Shown piece by piece: positions 6,893-12,728 of a stretch of 14,504 nucleotides of DNA. The notes beneath the pieces were generated by a model. The model was not told the origin of the DNA and searched no databases. It worked only from the letters and a program-made list of their open reading frames with translations. The number at the start of each line of letters is the position of its first letter. The stretch's first letter is position 1. Made by a program: the position numbers and the translations under genes. This stretch comes from IH12 sp041987265 (GTDB lineage Bacteria; Pseudomonadota; Alphaproteobacteria; Caulobacterales; Hyphomonadaceae), in NCBI GenBank assembly GCA_041987265.1, contig JBHIWT010000078.1, positions 1 through 14,504 on the forward strand, given 5' to 3'.

Positions 6893-8266
6893 ATGGCCAA
6901 CGAGTTACTGCCGCTTGCAGGCGAGGTCCTTTCCCGCAAACGCCGGACGGGCCTTCAGCTATGGATTCTCGCCGCGGTCGTCGGTCTTGGCGTCGGCTTC
7001 CTCGTGGCCAGTTTCCGCGTCGCCGTCGCCTATACCGAAATCGTCTTCTACGGCGCCACCGGAACCTGGCTCGCCACCAAGCTCGGCGAGTTGTCCGTCG
7101 TCCACCGCCTGTTCGCGCCCATCGTCGGCGGCGCCATCGTCGCGCTCTTATTGCGCGTCGGCGTCTCTTCAGGCTGGGGCCCGTCGCCGCGACCCTACAC
7201 TCTCACCGAAGTCGTCTCCGCCCGCCGCCTGCGCACCTCGATCCAGACCTCCACCCTCGCCCTGCGCGACAGCTTCCTGTCGCTGCTCGCCACCATCGTC
7301 TCGCTCGGCGCCGGCGCCAGCGCGGGCCGCGAGGAATCCGCCGCCCATGCCGGCGCCAGCATCGCCATGCTGCCCGGCCGCCTGCTCGGCCTCGACCTGC
7401 CGACCCGCCGCTTCCTCATCACGCTCGGTGTCGCAGCGTCCATCTCTGCCGCGCTCCACGCGCCCATCGCCGCTGTCCTGCTCACCCGCGAACTCATGCT
7501 GCCACGCCAGCGCCTCGCACTGATGGGCCCGCTCGCGCTCGCCTCCGCCGCCGGCTGGCTCACCTCGCGCGCCATGCTCGGCGACAATCCCGTGATCGAC
7601 ATACCGGCGATCGGCGTGATCCCTGCCGAATTCCATCTCATCGCGCTCATCGCCACGCCGGTCTTCGCGCTCACCGCCTGGGCCGCGATCAGCTTCTGGC
7701 GCTGGTCGGAAGAAACCGTCGCTGAAGCCGCCGACCGCCACAGCGCGCCGGTCTGGATGCTGCCGCTCGCCGGCGGCGTGCTGCTCGGCCTCATCTGCGT
7801 CGTCTTTCCGCCGGTCATGGGAATCGGCTACGGCCAGGTCAGCGCCGGCCTCGGCGGCGGCTATTCCATCGTCCTGATGGCGTTGCTCGTCTTCGCCAAG
7901 ATCGCCGCCAGCGCCATCACCTTCGCCTTCCGCTTCGGCGGCGGACGCATCGCCCCGGCCATCTTCATCGGCGCCATGCTGGGCTCGTCCATCGGCCTGC
8001 TCGTCGGCCTGCCCATGGGCGACGCCGCCGCCGGGCAGACCTATTTCGGCCTGATCGGCGCAGCCGTGCTCCTGTCCATCCTGCTGCAAAGCCCGCTCTT
8101 CGCGGGCATCCTCGCGCTCGAACTCACCGGCGACCCCGCCGCCGCCGCAGGCGCGCTCGCCTGCGCCTATCTCGGCCTCACCCTCGTGCGCCGCTTCAAC
8201 CCGTCGCTCTACGACGAAAAACCCGCCAGCAAGTCGCTCCACACCGAACCCGCCCACGGGCTCTGA
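6893..8266 (+). CDS. ClC-family voltage-gated chloride channel or Cl-/H+ antiporter
   Basis: This 457-aa polytopic protein has no C-terminal CBS domains. It has the ClC signatures LGAGASAGREESAAHAGASI (138-157), where Glu147 matches the external gating glutamate, and GGGRIAPAIFIGAMLG (349-364), matching the GxFxP chloride-site motif. Glu200 in LLTRELML aligns with the internal proton glutamate (E203 of CLC-ec1), which would favour antiport over a passive channel. Two deviations stand out: the usual GREGP reads GREES, and the GSGIP loop is replaced by SSGWGPSPRP, as in a divergent bacterial subfamily. It moves chloride across the inner membrane, often in acid or osmotic stress. The mobile elements are inserted 36 nt after its stop codon. 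Confidence 0.92.
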   Translation: MANELLPLAGEVLSRKRRTGLQLWILAAVVGLGVGFLVASFRVAVAYTEIVFYGATGTWLATKLGELSVVHRLFAPIVGGAIVALLLRVGVSSGWGPSPRPYTLTEVVSARRLRTSIQTSTLALRDSFLSLLATIVSLGAGASAGREESAAHAGASIAMLPGRLLGLDLPTRRFLITLGVAASISAALHAPIAAVLLTRELMLPRQRLALMGPLALASAAGWLTSRAMLGDNPVIDIPAIGVIPAEFHLIALIATPVFALTAWAAISFWRWSEETVAEAADRHSAPVWMLPLAGGVLLGLICVVFPPVMGIGYGQVSAGLGGGYSIVLMALLVFAKIAASAITFAFRFGGGRIAPAIFIGAMLGSSIGLLVGLPMGDAAAGQTYFGLIGAAVLLSILLQSPLFAGILALELTGDPAAAAGALACAYLGLTLVRRFNPSLYDEKPASKSLHTEPAHGL

Positions 8267-8280
8267 CCGGCCGGAATCCA

Positions 8281-8296
8281 GAAATTCGAGAATTTC
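8281..8296. other. Short inverted repeat after the ClC gene
   Basis: GAAATTC and GAATTTC form perfect 7-bp arms around GA, 14 nt after the ClC stop and just before the insertion target. The stem is AT-rich and has no U-run, so it could be a weak terminator or an operator. Confidence 0.35.
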
Positions 8297-8302
8297 GTGC
8301 CA

Positions 8303-8310
8303 AGCACCCT
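8303..8310 (+). repeat. 8-bp direct repeat AGCACCCT, copy 1 (left target-site duplication)
   Basis: It immediately precedes the left inverted repeat of element 1. The same octamer lies at the element 1/element 2 junction and after element 2. IS1595-family elements typically duplicate 8 bp. The preceding TGCCA is also shared with the right tip of element 1, so identity with copy 2 extends to 13 bp. Confidence 0.88.
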
Positions 8311-8334
8311 TGGCATATTTTATTTCCCGTACCC
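8311..8334 (+). repeat. Left terminal inverted repeat of element 1
   Basis: It reads TGGCATATTTTA, then TTTCCC, then GTACCC going inward. It pairs with 10761-10784 at 21 of 24 positions. The three mismatches (positions 13, 16, 17) fall in or beside the stretch that forms a -35 box in the other copy. Confidence 0.87.
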
Positions 8335-8355
8335 AAAATCGGCGGAGCGTGCTAG

Positions 8356-9084
8356 ATGCATAGCCCGCCCCAATTCATCGTCTATCATGACGAGGGCGAC
8401 CGACCCTCGGAGGATGACGTGCTGGAATTTCGCCTGACGTATGAAGGACAACTCACTTCAACGCGCGTCTGGGTCGAGGCTCAAGCCTGCCCCAACTGCG
8501 GCCATACTCCAGCCGCGCCCAAAGATGGCAAGGCCGAGCACAAGCATGTCATCCGCAAGCACTTTCACTCGCAGCTCAAACAGCTGTGGCAGGTGAACCC
8601 TGTTCTCAAGCGGTGGGTCGAACAATCCAATATGAAGCTGGCAGTGCTAGGACGGAAACCGCCGACCCTCAGTGAAATCGCCGACAATTTCACTGATCCA
8701 CATCCTTTCCGTTGGTTGCCATTGGCGACCGAAGACTCCCAACTGATCTGCGCTCTCGATATTCTTTATTTGCGCGGAGACGCTCGGGGCGGTCTGTTGA
8801 ACAACGCTGACATCGATAACCGCGTAAAAACCATCATTGACGCATTGAAGATGCCGAAGCCCTCCCAACTACCAGGGGACGCATCGCCGACAGCCGACGA
8901 AGATCCATTCTTTGTGCTGCTTGAGGACGATAGCCTCGTCACGCGATTGTCGGTTGATGCCGACGTTCTATTGTCACCGACGAACCCGAACCTCGGACAG
9001 ACTGACTCGCGCGTAGTCGTATCGGTGAAGCTCTGGCGCCACACTTCGCTACCACCAGCCAATCCCATGATCGGGATCTGGTGA
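8356..9084 (+). CDS. RusA-like Holliday-junction endodeoxyribonuclease (passenger of element 1)
   Basis: This 242-aa protein is about twice the length of E. coli RusA (120 aa). Its C-terminal half has the RusA core: ADIDNRVKTIIDAL (151-164), matching RusA RDLDNLQKAAFDAL, with Asp152, Asp154 and Lys158 in place of catalytic Asp70, Asp72 and Lys76. LLEDDSLVTRLSV (188-200) matches WLDDAQVVDYRV, with Asp192 in place of Asp91. A ~20-residue acidic/proline insert (168-186) separates the two blocks. The N-terminal half (EFRLTYEGQL; CPNCGH at 45-50, half of a zinc-finger-like motif) is extra and unexplained. RusA cuts four-way DNA junctions during recombination. The ATG lies 21 bp inside the left inverted repeat, with GGAG 9 nt upstream. 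Fold call is fairly firm; activity is inferred. Confidence 0.72.
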   Translation: MHSPPQFIVYHDEGDRPSEDDVLEFRLTYEGQLTSTRVWVEAQACPNCGHTPAAPKDGKAEHKHVIRKHFHSQLKQLWQVNPVLKRWVEQSNMKLAVLGRKPPTLSEIADNFTDPHPFRWLPLATEDSQLICALDILYLRGDARGGLLNNADIDNRVKTIIDALKMPKPSQLPGDASPTADEDPFFVLLEDDSLVTRLSVDADVLLSPTNPNLGQTDSRVVVSVKLWRHTSLPPANPMIGIW

Positions 9085-9089
9085 TCGTC

Positions 9090-9230
9090 TCAATTCTCTG
9101 GCTTCGCCACCTTCTTCAAAGCCCGCTCTACCGCTTTCGGATCACGATCCGCACCTATCTCCTTAGCGAACTCCTTGAAGCGTTCGCCTTGGGGCTTCTG
9201 GTCTTTGGGTGGTGGTTTCTTCGCTGGCAT
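9090..9230 (-). CDS. Small basic protein, 46 aa (passenger of element 1)
   Basis: This short frame starts MPAKKPPPKDQKPQGERF, continues with KEFAKEIGADRDPKAVERAL and ends KKVAKPEN. It has a Lys/Pro-rich disordered N terminus and a charged helix. Very short proteins of this style (Pro/Lys tail plus ERF...EIGAD helix) are common in alphaproteobacterial accessory DNA; that resemblance is from memory. It is convergent with the RusA-like gene (5 nt between stops) and divergent from the 139-aa gene (47 nt). No strong Shine-Dalgarno is visible. It fills what would otherwise be a gap. Confidence 0.6.
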   Translation of the reverse strand: MPAKKPPPKDQKPQGERFKEFAKEIGADRDPKAVERALKKVAKPEN

Positions 9231-9277
9231 GGATTCAGGTTAGCATGATTTGAAGCCAGCAACAGAAGGGTTGGGAG

Positions 9278-9697
9278 ATGGCACAGGATATACCGCTGTT
9301 TGGCGTGGTTGGGCTTTATGAGCGTGGGACCGCCAACAAGGGCGAGGTCGGTTTCATTGGCTGCATTGCGCCCACGAACGAGAAGTTTCGGCTCGGCATC
9401 AGGTACGATCATCTCGATGCGGTCCTTTTGGAGTTCGAGGAACTTCGCGTTCAAATGCAGAAGGAGAGAATTGCAGCGGGATCTCAGAAAACGCCGCTAA
9501 AGGTCCAAACCCGTAAAGTTGAGCGTGCCGAGGCGACGGTTGATCAAACAATGCCGAGGTTGAATCTGAACATCGTGCTGGAGGGTGGCGCAACCACTGG
9601 GCTCGCTTTCGATCTTGCAGGCTTAGATGGATTGCTTGAACTGCTGACGGAAAAGCGCGACGAGCTTGCGAGTGTTCCACCTCGAACTCCCTCATAG
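9278..9697 (+). CDS. Hypothetical protein, 139 aa (passenger of element 1)
   Basis: This soluble protein has two parts: an N-terminal beta-rich segment (DIPLFGVVGLYERGT, GEVGFIGCIAP, KFRLGIRYDHLDAVLLEFEEL) and a C-terminal segment (PRLNLNIVLEGGATTGLAFDLAGLDGLLELLTEKRDEL). A charged linker of about 30 residues (QKERIAAGSQKTPLKVQ) joins them. The two ends could form a duplicated beta-hairpin/helix unit. No known family was recognised. GAAGGG lies 7 nt before the ATG. A strong hairpin closes the gene, separating it from the convergent transposase. Confidence 0.68.
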   Translation: MAQDIPLFGVVGLYERGTANKGEVGFIGCIAPTNEKFRLGIRYDHLDAVLLEFEELRVQMQKERIAAGSQKTPLKVQTRKVERAEATVDQTMPRLNLNIVLEGGATTGLAFDLAGLDGLLELLTEKRDELASVPPRTPS

Positions 9698-9700
9698 AAA

Positions 9701-9725
9701 TGCCCGCCCCGATTAGGGGCGGGCA
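9701..9725. terminator. Strong hairpin terminator inside element 1
   Basis: A perfect 10-bp GC-rich stem (TGCCCGCCCC with GGGGCGGGCA) has the 5-nt loop GATTA. It sits between the 139-aa gene and the convergent transposase gene. T-rich sequence (GGTTTGAATTTCTTG) follows on the plus strand, and a short T-run follows on the minus strand. Confidence 0.75.
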
Positions 9726-9761
9726 GGTTTGAATTTCTTGCGTTTGAAGCGAAGTCTGCGC

Positions 9762-10721
9762 TTACGCGAGAACTTCCCCACCTTTGGACCCGCTATCAGC
9801 GGCCTTGTAGGTGAGCCGTTTGCCCACCACCCCTTTCAACAGGTTCTCTGAGCGCATCACATCGTTGACGCCCAGCGCCGAGCGGTTGGAATAGCGGAAG
9901 TCGAACTCTGCGGTGTAGCGGTGCAGGTGCTTGCGTGCGCAGTGCTGATAGGTGCCGCGCATGCCGCGCTTGAAGACGCTGTAATAGCCTTCGACGCACT
10001 GGGTATGCACGGTCACATCGTCAGGGTGGTAGAACTCGCCGCGCGCATGGCCGACGAACTTGTGTGACGCCTGCTCGCGTCCCGGCATGCGATAGTGCGG
10101 GGCCTCGTCGGTGTACAGGTTGGCTTCTTTCGCGAGGTTCTCTGCAAGCGCCTGACGGATGGTCTCGGGCTTCATGTCTTTCAGGACAACGGAGCGCGCG
10201 GCGCCGCTCTCGCGATCAACAAGGGTCATGATCGCGTTCATGTTGCGGATCGGCATGCGGTTCGCGGTCTTCACTTCCGGGTTCTGGCCGAAGAAGGTTT
10301 CATCCACTTCGACAGGGCCGCCGCCACCGCCGCGACCCATCGGGATCTTGCGATCCTTCATCGCTTCGCGGATGCGGTGGGCCATGAACCACGCCGACTT
10401 GATGGTGATGCCTAGCACGCGGGCGTACTCGTTCGCGGAGAAGCCCTTCTTGCTGGCGACCATCAGGTGGATGCCCTGAAGCCAGATGTGGAGCGGGATG
10501 TGCGAGGACTCAAAGACGGTCCCGACCTTCACGGTGAAGGGCTTGCGGCACTTGTAGCACTTGTGGACGCCGATCCGGGTGGACTTGCCGCCCAGCTTGC
10601 CGACGCGCCCAGTCTCGCCGCAGCGCGGGCATTTGGGGCCGTTCGGCCAGAGGCGTTCTTCCACCCAAGCATAGGCCGCTTCTTCATCGTGGAAGTGGGG
10701 TTGGGACAGGATCGAGGACAT
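9762..10721 (-). CDS. IS1595-family (ISXO2-like) transposase of element 1
   Basis: This 319-aa complete transposase has an N-terminal zinc ribbon, CPRCG (31-35) with CYKC (55-58), as in the IS1595 DNA-binding domain. The catalytic DDE-type core has VEVDETFFGQ (Asp140), LYTDEAPHY (Asp205) and HTQCVEGYYSVFKRGMRG (Glu244). The conserved tail AEFDFRYSNR follows. These enzymes cut and rejoin the element ends. A Gly-rich loop (GRGGGGG) precedes the first catalytic Asp. It is only distantly similar to the transposase of element 2 across shared blocks such as GTVFESSHIP and FKRGMRG. Its promoter appears to lie in the adjacent inverted repeat. Confidence 0.95.
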   Translation of the reverse strand: MSSILSQPHFHDEEAAYAWVEERLWPNGPKCPRCGETGRVGKLGGKSTRIGVHKCYKCRKPFTVKVGTVFESSHIPLHIWLQGIHLMVASKKGFSANEYARVLGITIKSAWFMAHRIREAMKDRKIPMGRGGGGGPVEVDETFFGQNPEVKTANRMPIRNMNAIMTLVDRESGAARSVVLKDMKPETIRQALAENLAKEANLYTDEAPHYRMPGREQASHKFVGHARGEFYHPDDVTVHTQCVEGYYSVFKRGMRGTYQHCARKHLHRYTAEFDFRYSNRSALGVNDVMRSENLLKGVVGKRLTYKAADSGSKGGEVLA

Positions 10722-10742
10722 TGGCGTTTCTCCAGTGTCCTC

Positions 10743-10771
10743 AAACTACTAAATCAGACTGGGTACGTCAA
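10743..10771 (-). promoter_or_regulatory. Transposase 1 promoter with its -35 box in the inverted repeat
   Basis: On the minus strand, TTGACG (10771-10766) lies within the terminal repeat and TAGTTT (10748-10743) follows after 17 nt, 21 nt before the ATG. The -10 is a weak match. Confidence 0.45.
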
Positions 10772-10784
10772 GTAAAATATGCCA
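10761..10784 (-). repeat. Right terminal inverted repeat of element 1
   Basis: Read inward on the minus strand it begins TGGCATATTTTA, then CTTGAC, then GTACCC. It is 21/24 identical to the left repeat. It shares 11 of its first 18 positions, including ACTTGAC, with the repeats of element 2. Confidence 0.87.
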
Positions 10785-10792
10785 AGCACCCT
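10785..10792 (+). repeat. 8-bp direct repeat AGCACCCT, copy 2 (shared by both elements)
   Basis: This single octamer separates the right end of element 1 from the left end of element 2 with no extra base. It serves as the right duplication of element 1 and the left duplication of element 2. Confidence 0.9.
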
Positions 10793-10815
10793 GGACAATA
10801 TGCACTTGACAAAAG
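10793..10815 (+). repeat. Left terminal inverted repeat of element 2
   Basis: It begins GGACAATATGCACTTGAC and continues AAAAG. It pairs with 13794-13816 at 21 of 23 positions, with mismatches at 16 and 19. Confidence 0.87.
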
Positions 10816-10833
10816 CGCCTCAACAGGTAGTGT
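10806..10833 (+). promoter_or_regulatory. Transposase 2 promoter with a consensus -35 box in the inverted repeat
   Basis: A perfect TTGACA (10806-10811) is formed in the repeat. After 16 nt comes TAGTGT (10828-10833), a weak -10, 23 nt before the ATG. Confidence 0.5.
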
Positions 10834-10856
10834 GATCTCAGTCAGCGAGAGATCAC

Positions 10857-11948
10857 ATGGAAACGTACGACATCACCGGCAACCCCATCTTCAACGATGA
10901 CGAAGCGGCGCGCCTTCACTTCGAACGCCTGCGCTGGCCGGGCGGCGAACCTGTCTGCCCTCATTGTGGAACGGTAGGCGAAGCCAAGCTCGTGAAGCGT
11001 GACGAGGATCGCGCCGCGAAGAAGATGAAAGATCCGGACAAGGCCAAACGCAAAATTGCGCGCGATGGACTCTACTACTGCAACGACTGCAACAAGACCT
11101 TCACCGCAACGATGGGAACCGTCTTCGAGTCCTCTCACATCCCGATGCGCAAATGGCTGCTGGCCATCCACCTGATGTGCGCCAGCAAGAAGGGCATCTC
11201 GTCTGCGCAGCTTCAACGCATGCTCGGCCTAGGATCGTACCGCACGGCTTGGTTCATGTCTCACCGTATCCGCGAAGCTCTCGGCCTCCCCGATCCGAAA
11301 CGCGGCGGGAACAACAATCCCTCGGGCGGCAAGAAGCTCGGGGGCGAAGGTAAGGTCGTTGAAGCTGACGAAACCTACTTCGGCAAAGTCGAGAAGCCTT
11401 CCAAGCTGCGCAAGGACGGCAAACCGTTCCGCGCCGACAACCCGACCCTTCCCAATCAGCGCGGCAATCGCGGCCCCGCCAACAAACGCTCTGTCGTCGC
11501 TCTGGTCGAGCGTGGCGGCAGCGCCCGCGTGTTTCACGTCGGGAACGCCGACCGTCGCACGATTGACCGCATCCTGAACGAGAACGCGGACAAAGCATCG
11601 CGTCTCAACACCGATGAAGCAGGCGTCTACAAAACCATCGGCAAAGAGTTCGCTGCACACGAGTCGGTGACGCACTCAAAGGACGAGTATGTGCGCCGTG
11701 AAGGTGATCACGTCATCACCTCCAACAGCGTCGAAAATTTCTTCTCCGTGTTCAAACGCGGGATGCGTGGTGTCTATCAACACTGTGGCGAGAAGTACCT
11801 GCAGCGGTACCTCGCTGAGTTTGAGTTCCGCTACAACACGCGCGCCAAGCTGGGCATCAGCGATGGGGAACGTGCGGCGCTAGCTGTCCGCGGTGCGGTC
11901 GGCAAACGCCTCACGTTGGTTCAGTCTAAGGGCCTCAAGACGGCCTAG
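10857..11948 (+). CDS. IS1595-family (ISXO2-like) transposase of element 2
   Basis: This 363-aa complete transposase has a zinc ribbon, CPHCG (34-38) and CNDC (75-78), with a 36-residue Lys/Asp-rich insert between the cysteine pairs (KRDEDRAAKKMKDPDKAKRK). The catalytic blocks are VVEADETYFG (Asp171), LNTDEAGVYK (Asp253) and TSNSVENFFSVFKRGMRG (Glu293), followed by AEFEFRYNTR. A long basic loop (178-211) after the first Asp is typical of this subgroup. It is transcribed away from element 1, so the two transposases diverge from the shared AGCACCCT. The Shine-Dalgarno is weak (GAGAGA), which may keep expression low. Confidence 0.95.
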   Translation: METYDITGNPIFNDDEAARLHFERLRWPGGEPVCPHCGTVGEAKLVKRDEDRAAKKMKDPDKAKRKIARDGLYYCNDCNKTFTATMGTVFESSHIPMRKWLLAIHLMCASKKGISSAQLQRMLGLGSYRTAWFMSHRIREALGLPDPKRGGNNNPSGGKKLGGEGKVVEADETYFGKVEKPSKLRKDGKPFRADNPTLPNQRGNRGPANKRSVVALVERGGSARVFHVGNADRRTIDRILNENADKASRLNTDEAGVYKTIGKEFAAHESVTHSKDEYVRREGDHVITSNSVENFFSVFKRGMRGVYQHCGEKYLQRYLAEFEFRYNTRAKLGISDGERAALAVRGAVGKRLTLVQSKGLKTA

Positions 11949-12040
11949 GCGGCGGAACAAGGAACATCGCAGGCTGGCGCGTATCCTGATGCGAAGGCGC
12001 CGGAAACGAATCCGCGTGCGGCACTACCCTTTCAAGGATT

Positions 12041-12078
12041 GAACGAGTGCGGACTCGACATCTGTTCGCGACTCGTTC
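12041..12078. other. Stem-loop A after transposase 2
   Basis: GAACGAGT (12041-12048) pairs perfectly with ACTCGTTC (12071-12078). The stem can extend by GCG/CGC with one bulged C. The loop is about 20 nt. It lies 9 nt before a second, stronger hairpin in the 277-nt gene-free stretch between the transposase and the 89-aa gene. Confidence 0.5.
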
Positions 12079-12087
12079 TCAAATGGT

Positions 12088-12131
12088 AACGCCCGTGCGA
12101 CTCACCGACCAAGACGATTCGCACGGGCGTT
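12088..12131. terminator. Stem-loop B after transposase 2 (possible terminator or structured RNA)
   Basis: A perfect 13-bp stem (AACGCCCGTGCGA with TCGCACGGGCGTT) encloses an 18-nt loop. There is no U-run on either side; a small GTTGT-C-ACAAC palindrome overlaps its right edge. It could end transposase transcription, but the long loop and missing U-run leave other roles open. Confidence 0.45.
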
Positions 12132-12225
12132 GTCACAACCACGACGGGCGCGATTGATTCTGTTTCCTCACGTTCTCAAACTCAGGGATTCAGGTCAATC
12201 GCGCTCTCCAAAACAGGAGGTCGCA

Positions 12226-12495
12226 ATGGCCGACAATGCAAAACAAGAAGCCGCTCGCGAGGCGCGAAGAGTCGCGCACTTCGAGGGCGACTATCTACCA
12301 AGCCCAAACGTCCCCGTAGACCTAAGGCCGATCAACGCGCTTGAATACATGGCTTTTCAGCTTGGCCGCATCCGCGCCTCACTGGATGAGATCAATGAAC
12401 GCGAGAAGAAGCGGGACGAGCGAGAGCTAGTGCGCCGTCACAATCAGACGCAGAAAGATCTTGAGGCTGAGACCCGCACGAAAGGGCAGCGTTGA
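12226..12495 (+). CDS. Small charged, probably coiled-coil protein, 89 aa (passenger of element 2)
   Basis: A consensus AGGAGG (12215-12220) lies 5 nt before this ATG, the best ribosome site in either element. The protein has an N-terminal helix (NAKQEAAREARRVAHFEG), a central segment YLPSPNVPVDLRPINALEYM, then a long charged helix rich in Glu, Lys and Arg (ASLDEINEREKKRDERELVRR) to the end. No family was recognised. The coiled-coil style suggests oligomerisation. Its last ~100 nt overlap a doubtful gene on the other strand. Confidence 0.68.
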   Translation: MADNAKQEAAREARRVAHFEGDYLPSPNVPVDLRPINALEYMAFQLGRIRASLDEINEREKKRDERELVRRHNQTQKDLEAETRTKGQR

Positions 12496-12592
12496 ATGCG
12501 GCGATCGCCTCGCTGAGCGTCATGCCTTGGCGCAGGTAATCGTCCAATTCTAGCATGTGGGGGCGGTCGTCAGGATCGTTCACTTTTTCCAT
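12392..12592 (-). CDS. Doubtful small ORF, 66 aa (passenger of element 2)
   Basis: The first ~35 residues (MEKVNDPDDRPHMLELDD, then YLRQGMTLSEAIAAFNAAL) look like real protein with a small acidic helical domain. The rest (CGSQPQDLSASDCDGALALARP) is antisense to the 89-aa gene and looks unselected. The start overlaps the end of the upstream 52-aa gene on the same strand by 23 nt, with AAAAGG immediately before the ATG. It may be a translationally coupled gene that reads through, or chance. Confidence 0.33.
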   Translation of the reverse strand: MEKVNDPDDRPHMLELDDYLRQGMTLSEAIAAFNAALSCGSQPQDLSASDCDGALALARPASSRVH

Positions 12593-12728
12593 CCTTTTGG
12601 CCGCCCCGCCGCTTCTTCATCTCATCCGCGTGAGTCTCAGGCTTCACCTTGATCATCTTGCGGACGGTTTCATCGCGCAGCTTTGCTGTTTCCTGAGGGC
12701 TGCGCTGGTCTGGATCTGATTTGGTCAT
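12570..12728 (-). CDS. Small basic protein, 52 aa (passenger of element 2)
   Basis: The frame reads MTKSDPDQRSPQETAKLRDE, then TVRKMIKVKPETHADEMKKRR and a polar tail GGQKDGKSERS. The RSPQETAKLRDE helix followed by a basic Pro/His tail resembles short hypothetical proteins frequent in alphaproteobacterial accessory DNA (recalled resemblance, not searched). Its ATG overlaps the ATG of the divergent 294-aa gene by two bases (CATG at 12726-12729). No clear Shine-Dalgarno is visible. Confidence 0.5.
   Translation of the reverse strand: MTKSDPDQRSPQETAKLRDETVRKMIKVKPETHADEMKKRRGGQKDGKSERS

Larger units (their letters stand above)
8311..10784. mobile_element. IS1595-family element 1 with passenger genes (2474 bp)
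   Basis: The element is bounded by 24-bp inverted repeats (21/24 identical; tips TGGCATATTTTA) and flanked on both sides by AGCACCCT. It carries an ISXO2-like transposase at its right end on the minus strand, plus three cargo genes: a RusA-like nuclease, a 46-aa protein and a 139-aa protein. Codon use and GC are visibly less biased than in the host genes. IS1595 members carrying passenger genes are known; this cargo is not one I recognise. Intact ends, intact transposase and the preserved duplication suggest a recent, possibly still active insertion. Confidence 0.87.

Noticed and set aside
7169..8257. A 362-codon minus-strand frame rich in Gly, Glu, Asp and Arg
   Set aside because: It is the antisense of the ClC gene, which has unmistakable family motifs; the composition is that of a shadow frame.
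8298..8310. A 13-bp instead of 8-bp target duplication for element 1
   Set aside because: The extra TGCCA match arises because the host flank resembles the element tip. Copy 3 shares only AGCACCCT, and 8 bp is the usual IS1595 duplication length.
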